Assembly: GCA_037043455.1 (NCBI GenBank)
Contig: JAWPHD010004467.1
Location: 62,001 to 126,000, forward strand
Length of the DNA stretch: 64,000 nucleotides
Source of the DNA: Cyrtodaria siliqua
Taxonomy: Eukaryota; Mollusca; Bivalvia; Adapedonta; Hiatellidae
Direction: 5' to 3'
Positions within the stretch are counted from its first letter, which is position 1, and every line of letters begins with the position of its first letter. A model generated the notes under the pieces. It searched no databases. It worked only from the letters and a program-made list of their open reading frames with translations, and had not been told where the DNA came from. Below are positions 1 through 12,500 of this stretch, piece by piece. A program made the position numbers and the translations under genes.

Positions 1-416
1 CATTAGTATATTAACGCTGAGGTAGAATAATGAAGACAAACTGAAAACTCGAAGTTTTGTCTAATTGTATGCAAGAAGATTTAAGGTCAAATTGATACTG
101 GATTAATAAATCGAGTTCATAATGTTGCTGCTTGATATCTACCCCACGATTGCCTTGTATCCCTTTAAGGTGCTGTAATTCCTAGTTCAATGTTATGGGT
201 GGGGTTAGTTATATCCTCACCTACCCTAATGATTGTCAATCGTCTACCTACGAACAACGGTACGAGCTAACTCCCCACACATCTTCGCTTACATTTGTAT
301 ATTTTTCATATATGTGTTGTGTTAAAGTCAATAATAAATACAATAAAATAGATAAAGGATATAACTAGTTTTTGATAAAATGCAGTCCATACTTTTGATT
401 TGTTCATATAATATAC
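1..416. other. Intron 20, partial: nothing recognised
   Basis: AT-rich sequence with no coding similarity and no recognisable repeat end. It belongs to the intron after exon 20. Confidence 0.6.
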
Positions 417-522
417 CTGAAAGTTAGAGTTGATATTTGGTATTTGAATGTTTGCTTTGGACCACATGGCACCTTGGTTTCCTCCCCGGGTCCATAAGTT
501 ATTACGTATGCCACCCTCGTCT
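417..522 (-). CDS. Exon 20: MAM3, third part; gene continues left
   Basis: Residues 814-849. R-D-E-G-G-I-R-N-N-L-W-T-R-G-G-N, then A-M-W-S-K-A-N-I ending N-F-Q fits the third MAM segment. The acceptor is TGTGTTACAG and the donor CAG|GTATAT, phase 2 in and 0 out. The final MAM exon (I-x-x-E...D-I-A-x-D-D) is not visible in bases 1-416 and must lie outside. Confidence 0.85.
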
Positions 523-3500
523 CTGTAACACAGGAGTTTATCGCAATGTCTAAGGTAAGTTTATTTAATACGCATAGTAGTTCTATATTTAGGAAAACAA
601 TTTATTGCAATCACAGTGTTTCTTTACAAGTAAAATTAGAATAGTTACTCTTGATCGAGATTTATAAAATAATATAATGATACCTGTAATTCATATTATA
701 TTCGTCTCTAAGATTTAAGCTATACTGATCAAAGATCAACAATCGCAATATCTCGATTACTTCTTTGAAGCATATCTCGAATGTATCTAGAAGGTCTCCA
801 TATTGGTTATACTAGCATGGCGCGCCTTACATTCCCTCAAAAAGGAATTTGCATTCACAATCAATGTTATCGTCAATATTTTGCAATGTCATTCAGCCGA
901 CTGCTCCAGCTATAGTTTATTTACATGAATGCAATGATAAAACCTTCATCTGTATTGTAAATAACAAACATGCAATCAAATCATATATCAACACGTGTAG
1001 CAAACAGAAAGTGTGTTTATATAGCAACAATGCACTATTTTCTGTCCCGTTGCCTTCCGGCTAATAAAATGTCAATGTTTTGAAAATATCGATCTATTAA
1101 CATGATCCAGAAGAATTACGACATTGACCGAGTCTTACGAATGCAAAGACGCATCATGGGGCCTAGATTTTTTAATGCATATGCACTAAATATGAAACAG
1201 TTTTATTCGCATTTGGATTGACACCAATTATTCTTTTGATTCGCTCCAGTTTCTTGAAGTGTTTTTACCTGAGAGTCACTGTCAATGACGCGACATCTTG
1301 CCCGTGCATGTAGTACCAAAATGTGACGCAATATCCTGTTTGACTAGGATACAAGTACGGTGTGACCAGTTGCGCTTTTTCACCAGCTATCCTTGGTGCA
1401 GATGCCTCAATGTAGACAAAATATCCTGTAATTGAAATTAGTATGACCAATTTGAGTTGAATTGATTTGGAATTATGTATAAAGCATCTTTGAATGTAAG
1501 AGTTTCTTTTTATATAAGAATTTCTTTTTAAATCAACATATATTATCTAATATGTCCGTCCTTGGTATCTCAGCGGATATGGCCCTAAGGCTAAAGGCCT
1601 CTGCCTCGCGTGGATTCTCTTGTTTATGTTTAAACATATTTATTTTACATCGATTGCGAAACAAGTTCTTGCAACTTAGATTAATCACTCTCGATGGCTT
1701 CCTGGGTAGAACCAGTACTAAGCAATGTGGATTAATTATCTTGCTCAAGGATAAATAACGTGGCCGCGACGGATGATCGAACCCATGACCTCTCGATCAG
1801 GAGTTCGGCGCTCTACCACTGGATCACTGGATTCTCTCCCTGGTAGACGTATGTCTGATAAAAATACTTCAACACATCTACATTTGAGATTATAACCTAA
1901 TAATATAGGTTACTTAATTATTTCCAAATATAAAAGTAATTTAAGCACTCTTCTGCGATAATGACTATCACAACCTGACTTATATGGTCTTTCATACTAT
2001 CTTTGTTAAACTTGTTAAAAGATTTATCAAAAGAGGTTATGACCCTATCATTTTGCAACGCACTGCATGCTTGGTGGTGGACCCATTTGCAGTTCGCCAC
2101 TATGCTTTCCTCTTTAATTGTGCCATGGCCGTCAGTGATGACGTCTACTTAAAGCCCAAAAGGACGGTGACGTTTGATGTTTGTCAGCACTCTTGTCTTG
2201 TCGTGCCCTCAATGGTCTATTCTCTTGTTCTTTCTCTGGCTTCTGCCAAGTCATTGAGTACCTTTGTTGTGGCTTTCTAGGCTATTGTTTATTTTGTATT
2301 TATATATATACACGAGCATGTTTGTGTTTTACTAATATTGCTTATTAGTGCTGCCTTGTTGGTTAGGGAACTGTTCATGGCGGGGATTTTATTTTTACAC
2401 TGTCCCGTTTTATTGGGATGACAATCGGGTAGGTGTGAGGTTTGGTGCACCCTAGAACCTGCTTTAAACACCAAGCGGCCTTTTTTGCCACTGACCGTTC
2501 CAAGGCGGAAGCCCTATTGTCACCCTCGTTTGTGTTTGTGACGTCATATGCCTTTATTCTTTGTTAACATTGCCATTCATGTTTGTCCTTTTGCGTGTTT
2601 TGGGGTTTACTGTGTTCCGTGAAAGCTGCATTTCCTGTTCGACTTTTATATGTATGTTAACCCTATTTTATTTCATTTCTGTCGACAATGAAAGTTTTCA
2701 TTATATTTATAAGCTTTTGAAAGCGTATTTGTCGATTAATTAAAATATTTAATTATAATATAAATGGAAAAGGATATACTCGTATAAGTTATAAATATAA
2801 CCTTAATATGTATTGATTGTGGATTGCTTTGAAAGACTTACCTTGTCCGTATGTGTGATCATGCGCAGGGCCATTTGAATAAGTTCCGCTAGCAAAGGAC
2901 CAATCAAAATCATCCTCTGCAATCTCGTTGTACAGGTCGCATAGTAAACGCTGATCAAAGTCGCATTTTATGACTTGGGTTTTGAAACAAACAAAACATG
3001 TATAGGTTTTTCATCCTCCAAGCTTGTATAATTAATACTTCCATCAATATATTTGTATTCAAATATCGTGTCACAGTTGATAGCTATGTGTACAATAAAA
3101 GACATAAAATAGACCCCAGAGGACATGTGGTCTTGGGCCTGTAATTAACATGGCTCTAATAAAGTGAGAGGTGGTTTTTGTGGAGGAAGGGGCGAGGGTC
3201 GGAGCGGGGTCAGATTTGATGTTTTTCAAACTAGTCCGATGTTTTCTTGAAATAAATGTGTTGAACAAGTCTGAAAATTGAAGAATCTAGAGAATAAAAA
3301 TAAAGCAAAATTAATTCAGAAATATTCGTTCAATCAAAGGCCATAACTCTGCTGTTTCTGCTCATATTTTACTGGTTTGTTTTTAACTTATTCAAGCTGG
3401 CACTGATATAAATGGTTGAATGGTGTTTTACTCATTTTCAGCACATTTTTAGGCTGTATATGACAGTCTATTTTAAGTATAGGTCGATCACCCACTTCTT

Positions 3501-6500
3501 CCTGGAAATGCAGCATCTGTAAGAATCGACACTTTTTCATTCACAAGTCGAGATCCCAGTGGTATTCGAACCCACAGCGGTGAGAGACAAAAATGTTTCA
3601 AATTCAGCGTCCTTAACATCCCGGCAAAGGAGGCCATTCATTGATATAAAGACGATGATGACGTTTGGTTAAGATCAGATTAAAAATGAAGGAGCTAGGG
3701 GGTTAACAAGGCAAAGTATAGCATTTTTAAAAAATCTATAACGCTGAAGCTTCTAGTCCGACTTGGGTAGTTTAGCAGTTGTTCACACTCTCTTCTATCA
3801 CTGAGATAGTTTCATGAAATAAAATATGAAGGAAAAATTGCGAAGGAGTGGACACAACTCTGCTGTATCTGCTGAAAATTTATTGATTATAAACATGTTT
3901 GTCCCAGCTTTGATTGATACACACATTCCGACGAAATTTGGTAAAGATCTGATGAAAATTAAGTAATTAAAGATTAAACAAATTTGAAAGAAAAAAACAC
4001 CATATATTTTTGAATAAATCATGACACTACAGAATATGCATTTTCATAAAAAGCAAGGGCCTTAACTTTGGTGTTACCTATCCGATCTAATTGGCTTTCG
4101 AATATCAAATATCAGCAGTCTGGCTAAGGTAGGTAAAGATCAAAAGCGAAATGAAGGCGGTAGAATGTTCATAAAAAACGTTAACGAAAGGACGATGAAG
4201 AACGACGACGGACAAAGCGCCATCCCATAACATAGTAGTAGTTCTAGTATTAGTAGTAGTAGTAGTAGTAGTAGTGGTAGTGGTAGTGGTAGTGGTAGTG
4301 GTAGTAGTAGTAGTAGTAGAGGTGGAGTGGTGGTGGGGGTAGGGTGGTGGTGGTCGTGATCGTGGCCGTGGTCGTGGTCGAGATCGTGCTGCTGCTGCTG
4401 CTGCTGCTACTACTGCTGCTGATGCTAGGTGGTGCTGATGCTAGTGCATTCAGAAGAATGGCAGTACACCTTCAGTGTATTACAATGCATTAATATCCCA
4501 TTACCTGCATGACATTTCCCTCGCATAATCCTGACATCGTCAAAAGCAATATCGCCATGGATACCGTTTCCGCTACTTGCTTCCATAACTATCTAGACGA
4601 AATGTGTAAAATCATGCGTATGCATTTAGATAGTAGTAATAGTGACGAATTCATCAGCGATTTATCGAGATTGTTATGTCTTCTTTAATCATGGAATGGC
4701 AAGTTTTGTAAAAGGCGATTTAAAAACAAATTAAAATCTGATGTTATAGTGAAAGTTTAACCCGATATAGTTTAAATACCTACTTTAAATTATTTAAAAA
4801 GAAAAAAAAAGAAGAAGAAAATAAGAAAAAAAGGGATATCTAGCACTCGGACCAAAATGTAGCTTTTCAATTTTTAATAAATCATGTGGCTTCTCGAGTT
4901 GTTCATTTTCCATGGACTTTTATTTTATTTTAACGAAAGTTGAACTTGTTTGTGTCTTACCTGAAACTCGTCAAGGACAAGAGTGTCAACCTGGGCACTA
5001 AGCCACGAATTACAACAGTTCCCTGACGCAGACCAGACCGGAAATGACGAGTTGTCGTAACTTACGTAAAGCGTCAAATTGCCAACTTCACGCCCGTACA
5101 TGTGATAGTTGAACATAATGCAAACCTGACCAGTGACCTGAAACATAACCAAAACTTAAATTTAAGTTCTGTTACATTTTGCTATGGTATAATTTAACAT
5201 TTTATCATTTTCACTAAACTAAATACGCCATTTTAGATTGCTTCACATATTTGATATATTCTCACAACTTACATTGTATGTCCATCACTTAACACCAAAT
5301 GAAGAAAATATACAGCATTATCCTATTTTTAGCAATTTCAATTTGTTGTTTGAACATTACGTAATGTTGATTTAAACTAACGTAATCGTTGTTTTGGATG
5401 CTTTCTGACGTTTAATATCGTTTTAAAATGACGTCCAAACGTTTGAAGGACATGACGTCAGAGTTCTTGATAGGGATTTTAAAAACCTTCAATAACCAAT
5501 CAGCATTGAGTATTTTAATAACTGTTATATTACTCAAATAAACTGACAAAAGAAACAAAACAATAAATAAACAAAACAGGTATAGTGAAAAGGTAATGAA
5601 TTCACCTGAAACACTGGAGATGCTATCCTTGCCGTTTCTCCAGCAGTTCGACTGTGTGATGCCTCAGTGTACACATAGCTACCTTTACTTAGAAAATGGC
5701 ATAACTCATTAATTAACATGAGTGATGTTTTAGAATAATCATAACATTAAAAGGGACCCGTGACAATCTTGAAGTGTTATCAAGCACTGACGTTAGCGTC
5801 TCGATTATTTATCTAGTATCATTTTGACTTGAAACCTGCTTGCAAATTATTAAAAAAATATCTTTCTTTTTTCTACCATAGGTTTGTTTATATATACTCC
5901 TCAAAATAATTTAAGGAGCGCCAGAATATTTCTTCATATGCTTACCAGTGAAAATGACTATATACCAGTTTCAAACAGCATTTGTAAGCAATGTTGCATT
6001 AAACTGGACATTGTCAGGTCTTCTACATTAGATAAAAAAAAAAATGTTGATATACATTGTTCTATTAATTAAAAAGAGTCCGAGATGTGTGATAATTTCT
6101 AAAAATCATTAATTTGCCCCAAAACAACAATACTAAAAGTTTTACAATTTGTTGTAAACCAGCAATGGAACTCTGAACGCGAAATTTTGATTTCCCCCAA
6201 AGTTGACTAACGTTTGACAGTTTAATTGCATACACAGATCAGTTTCGGAAAACGCTGATATTTTTATCCCGTCCAAAATAAAGTAAATTTTCAAGACCTA
6301 GTTGCATATTTGGCACTGCAAGCTTATATTTAGAGCAATTTTAAAGAAATAGTGACAGATGAGTGTTAAGGAATCAACAGTCATGAAAATAATACGAAAT
6401 AACATTTTTGGGTGAAAAGAAACATTTTATTGAAATTCAAAATCTCAGTTTTCTTTTATTTTTTTTATTTTGTTTTTGTTTGTAAAATACAGAAACACGA

Positions 6501-9500
6501 ACAAATTTCCATTTTTGGTATGCAATGTGTATTTAAACTTGTACGATGATGCCAACTTTAATCTTATTAAAATAAAGAAGGGTTGATCCTTAAATTATTT
6601 TGATGAGCATATATCATTGGTGCTATATATATAACCAACATTTAATAATATGCAGTTTGCTTTTTACTATTCTTATATTAATCTTAACAATTGAACAAAT
6701 GCAAGTTATGTAGAAACACTAAGGGGACGCCGTGAGTCTTGAAAAAAACATCAATAGTGCCATGTGTCCCTTGTTATTAACTCCTGTTTATTAACACACC
6801 TTCGACCATTTACGTCGTTTCATTTTGCTCGATGCGGTTTAATTCTAAATGTGTGATGAGTCAAGCAATAAACGATAAGGAAATATTGGCATCAGCGGCA
6901 GATAAACTAATACAAATAAAAGTAAACCAAACAAATATTCGTCGGAGCAACTTTGCTGATAACGGATTATATATAAAGGACCCGGTGAGTATACCGTACC
7001 CGGTGAGATCTAATGGACCACGTAAGACATAACACACCCGGTTAGATATAACGGATCCGGAGATATATAATTGAAATAAAGTGGACACGTCGAGCTATAA
7101 TGGACTCAGTGAAATAAAGCGGACCCGTTGCGTTATAGCGGACCCGATGAGATATTGCGGACTCGACGACATATAGCAGATCCGGTAAGAGAAAGCGGAC
7201 CCTTTGAGATATAGCGGACCCGCTGAAATATGGCAAACCCGGTGACATATATTGGATCCGGTGACATATAGCGGACTCGATGGCATATAGCGGACCCGGT
7301 GACATATAACGAACCCATATATTCAAATTGAATGTAGAACATCGAATGTGTCTATAGAAATCTAATAAAATATACAGAAGGGAAAAAGAAACGCGACACT
7401 GGAATTTCCGCTATATATTGTATATACTGCACACTTAATTTCACATAATATTATTCCAAAGAAATCCCAAGATGTTTTGTAAGAAAAAAATTGCAGTTTG
7501 TTAGAGAAAGGACACAACTCAACTGCGATGTTATAGACGTTTTAATCACAGTACACTTTTTAACAAGAAATTCGTAATTGTTACAATTCCTACAGTATGG
7601 GGCGCAATACTGTATAGTGATATTAATGTAAACATTCCTCTTTGAAAAATTTAGCCATTTCACTACAGTATTTAACGTAAAGAGTCTGCAAAACTTTGCA
7701 ACCTAAGTTTGCTCACATGCTTGAGCCAAACGTGTACTGTGTCAATATTGAAACTTTGAAGGTATACTATTTGCTGTGTTATGTGTTGTTTCAGTGTTTT
7801 TTCCGAAAGAAAAGGTCTTACGCAGCCATGCATCATTCGATTAATAGCAGCATATTCTACATACAATACATAGCGAAAATTCCCGTTTCGAGTTTCTTTT
7901 TCCCTTCAGTATAGTTTATCATATTCTGGTTACGGCATTGGTTTGTTTGATTTTACTTCATATAAAACCTTAAAAACTGTATTAGTATTGCTTTATTGTA
8001 TATAATAGTACATAGTAACAACTATTCAGAAAGGATTTTAGTGATTCACGATGTCAGTGAATTATTATTAATGATAAGATGAAATTAAGAAACATGTTTA
8101 TGTAGACACCACTGGATTGTTATTCTATATTAAATATAGTAGATATACATATCTTGTTTGTATTTGTATTTAAAATCTGATTTGAATAAAACTTGCACAG
8201 ACACGGTCTGCTGAGAACTGAAAAAAAAGGTCAAAAGTTGTTGTTTTTTCGTGTTATTTGTTGAAAACAAACATATTTTAGAATTTTTGCTCTGCGACAA
8301 TTTTTTTCAGAAAAACTTAAGATTTTTTTGTGGGAGGTGGGATGAGGGGGGTGGGGGGGGGTGGAGATACGTGATGCTAGGGATTCTTTTAGGGGGCGGG
8401 GGAGATTTAAAAAAAATCGTAGCACGGAGAAATAGAGTCGAATGTAGAACGGAGAACTCAAGTCGAATGTACAACGGAGAACTAGGTACGAATGTAGAAC
8501 GGAGAACTGCAGTTGAATGTAGAACGGAGAACTCAAGTCGAATTTAGAACGGAGAACTCAAGTCGAATGTAGAACGGAGAAATCAAATCGAATGTAGATC
8601 GGAGAACTAGGTTCGAATGTAGAACGGAGAACTACAGTTGAATGTAGAACGGAGAACTCAAGTCGAATGTAGAACGGAGAAATGGAGTCGAATGTCAAAC
8701 GGAGAACTGGAGTCGAATGTTGAACGGAGAACTGGAGTCGAATGTCGAACGGAAAACTGGAGTCGAATGTAGAACGGGGAACTCAAGTGGAATGTCGAAC
8801 GGAGAACTGGAGTCGAATGTAGAACGGATAACTCAAGTTGAATGTAGAACGGAGAACTCAAGTCGAATGTAGAACGGAGAACTGAAGTTGAATGTCGAAC
8901 GGAGAACTGGAGTCGAATGTTGAATGGAGAACTAAGTTTGAATGTCGAACGGAGAACTGGAGTCGAATGTAGAACGGAGAACTGTTGTCGAATGTAGACC
9001 GGAGAACTGAAGTTGAATGTCGAACGGAGAACTGGAGTCCAATGTAGAACGGAGAACTGTTGTCGAATGTAGAACGGAGAACTGGAGTCGAATGTCGAAC
9101 GGAGAACTGGAGTCGAATGTAGAACGGAAAACTCAAGTTGAATGTAGAACGGAGAACTAAAGTTGATTGTCGAACGGAGAACTCAAGTTGAATGTAAAAC
9201 GGAGAACTCAAGTTGAATGTCGAACAGAGAACTCAAGTTGAATGTCGAACGGAGAACTCAAGTTGAATGTCGAACGGAGAACTGGGGTGGAATGTTGAAC
9301 GGAGAACTAAATTTAAATGTCGAACGGAGAACTGGAGTGGAATGTTGAACGGAGAAATAAGTTTGAATGTCGAACGGAGAACTGGAGTCGAATGTAGAAT
9401 GGAGAACTGTTGTCAAATGTAGAACGGAGAACTGGAGTCGAATGTCAAACGGAGAACTGGAGTTGAATGTAGAACGGAGAACTCAAGTTGAATGTCGAAC

Positions 9501-12500
9501 GGAGAACTGGAGTCGAATGTACAACGGAGAACTCAAGTTGAATGTCGAACGGAGAACTCAAGTTGAATGTCGAACAGAGAACTGGAGTGGAATGTTGAAT
9601 GGAGAACTAAGTTTGAATGTCGAACGGAGAACTGGAGTGGAATTTTGAACGGAAAACTAAGTTTGAATGTCGAACGGAGAACTGGAGTCGAATGTAGAAC
9701 GGAGAACTCAAGTTGAATGTAGAACGGAGAATTCAAGTCGAATGTAGAACGGAGAACTGAAGTTGAATGTCGAACGGAGAACTGGAGTCGAATGTAGAAC
9801 GGAGAACTCAAGTTGAATGTCGAACGAAGAACTCAAGTTGAATGTCGAACGGAGAACTCGAGTGGAATGTTGAACGGAGAACTAAGTTTGAATGTCGAAC
9901 GGAGAACTCGAGTGGAATGTAGAACGGAGAACTCAAGTTGAATGTAGAACGGAGAATTCAAGTCGAATGTAGAACGGAGAACTGAAGTTGAATGTCGAAC
10001 GGAGAACTGGAGTCGAATGTATAACGGAGAACTCAAGTTGAATGTCGAACGGAGAACTCAAGTTGAATGTCGCACGGCGGAGAACTGGAGTGGAATGTTG
10101 AACGGAGAACTAAGTTTGAATGTCGAACGGAGAACTGGAGTGGAATGTTGAACGGAGAACTAAGTTTGAATGTCGAACGGAGAACTGGAGTCGAATGTAG
10201 AACGGAGAACTCAAGTTGAATGTCGAACGGAGAACTCAAGTTGAATGTCGAACGGAGAACTGGAGTGGAATGTTGAACGGAGAACTAAGTTTGAATGTCG
10301 AACGGAGAACTGGAGTGGAATGTTGAACGGAGAACTGAAGTTGAATGTCAAACGGAGAACTGGAGTCGAATGTAGAACGGAGAACTCAAGTTGAATGTCG
10401 AACAGAAAACTCAAGTTGAATGTCGAACGGAGAACTCAAGTTGAATGTTGAACGGAGAACTCACGTTGAATGTCGAACGGAGAACTCAAGTTGATTGTAG
10501 AACGGAGAACTCAAATCGAATGTAGAATGGAGAACTGAAGTTGAATGTCGAACGGAGAACTGGAGTGGAATGTTGAACGGAGAACTAAGTTTGAATGTCG
10601 AACGGAGAACTGGAGTGGAATGTTGAACGGAGAACTAAGTTTGAATGTCGAATTGAGAACTGGAGTCGAATGTCGAACTGAGAACTGGAGTCGAATGTAG
10701 AATGGAGAACTCAAGTTGAATGTCGAACGGAGAACTCAAGTTGAATGTCGAACGGAGAACTGGAGTGGAATGTTGAACGGAGAACTAAGTTTGAATGTCG
10801 AACGGAGAACTGGAGTCAAATGTTGAACGGAGAACAAAGTTTGAATATAGAACGGAGAACGTAGAACGCAGAGCCAACTTCATACACATGACCCAGTGAC
10901 ATATAGCAGACCCGGTGACATATAGGGGATCCGGTGACATATAGCGGACCCTTTGAGATATGGCGGACCCTATGAAATATAGCGGACACGATGAGTTATA
11001 GCGGTCCTTGATGAGATATAGCGGACCCGGTGAGAAATAGCGTACCCGGTGACATATAACTGACCCGGTGCGATATTGCTCCTGGTGAGATATTACGGAC
11101 CTTATGAGTAAGATATATCGATCCCGGTGAAACGGAGCTGGTGAGTAATAGCTGACCCGGTGAGAGATACCGGCAAATGTGATTATTATGGTGATATATA
11201 GAGGACCCGGTGAGATATAATAACGGTGAGCTATAACAGACCTGGTGAGCAATAACGAATCCGGTGATATACATTATATGTATCCGTATCCACTATATAT
11301 ATATACATGTATATATATAAGATGGAAGATGCCTACAGATTTTATTAAGAGAAAAAAGGATGTCCTCAATCAGCAGTGTCAGTTCCAAATATACTAGGCG
11401 GAATATTATAAACCAACTCCTTGTTCAACTCAAAACTCAACTCCAGATCAGCCAATGGTAGTCATGCTTTCATCTCAACTCAAGATCAGCTAATGGTGGT
11501 CATGCTTTCATTGTAACACACATTTGGATTGGATATTTTAGAGTTTAGCATGGGCTTGAGTATCGATTCTTGTTTATAATATTGTGGCCTGGTCTTTGTG
11601 ATGGGGATGCCCATGTGCTGTAACTGAAGGCAGCAGAATATCAGTTGTTGTGTCGTATTATTGTGTGACGCACATCGCCCGCTGTAGTTTATGATATGTT
11701 CACATTATTCACGTACTCTTTGACAGAATTCAATGAAATTAAAATTGTTTAGCGGCTCATCAACACATTATATCGTAATTAGAGTCGACCCAGAGAGCGG
11801 GAAAGGATATGTACATAGCCATAAAACTCTTCTAATTTTACTATGAATAGATTCCTATATGTTTTAAAGTGCTAGGAGGGTAGACTCAGAAACACGTGAC
11901 CGCCCAATTATGTCCCCATCCGACGGACGAAGCTAAAGAAACGTGTCTAGCCCGAGAATACACGACTAAACCCATTGATGCTGGATGTAGCTTGAACCCG
12001 GGTCCTCCGTATTTTAAATCCACCCATCTCCTAGGCGGCCACGCTATCCCCTCTGACATAAAGGCATTTAAATAGTCAACTGTTTGAGCGCTGTAATTAT
12101 ACATGTTCAGCGCATATTCTGAGTATATATTCCAGAAAGGACTATCATTTGCAGTCATTCAGGGTCTGGTTATTTTGAAGTGACATACGAAAGCTGAGCG
12201 TTCAAACAAGCTAGACGTTAGTCCACCACCACATGCGAAAGGACTCCTCGACAATTTAGTCTCCATCGTTGCAGGGGACATTGAATGTCGGCGCATTGTT
12301 TACCGCCTACATAATACGGGGTCAGTCGGCTTAATACAGTTCCATTACTTTTCACAAAGTCCAACTTGATTTCAAAACCACTTCGGATATGTTTTGGTCT
12401 TACTAATAGCTTCCCTTAAAGCGCATCTGGCAAACATGTCTCTACTAAATTGTGTAAGACTGTTCAATGTGATTCTATTTCGCTTTATATATATTATTGT

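Noticed and set aside
1759..1838. Functional tRNA gene on the minus strand
   Set aside because: A- and B-box motifs are present but the acceptor stem does not pair and the anticodon stem is imperfect; a SINE body follows it.
7042..7342. Minus-strand frames of 63-94 codons
   Set aside because: They are products of the 19-bp array in several frames.
8658..10714. Series of minus-strand open frames with 25-residue repeats
   Set aside because: They coincide exactly with the 25-bp minisatellite, start at arbitrary ATGs and appear in several frames at once; repeat composition explains them.
8424..10870. CRISPR-like regular repeats
   Set aside because: Units are contiguous with no unique spacers, and the DNA is clearly eukaryotic.
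10785..11252. 155-codon minus-strand frame
   Set aside because: It spans the end of the 25-bp and the right 19-bp arrays; no sequence outside the repeats supports it.
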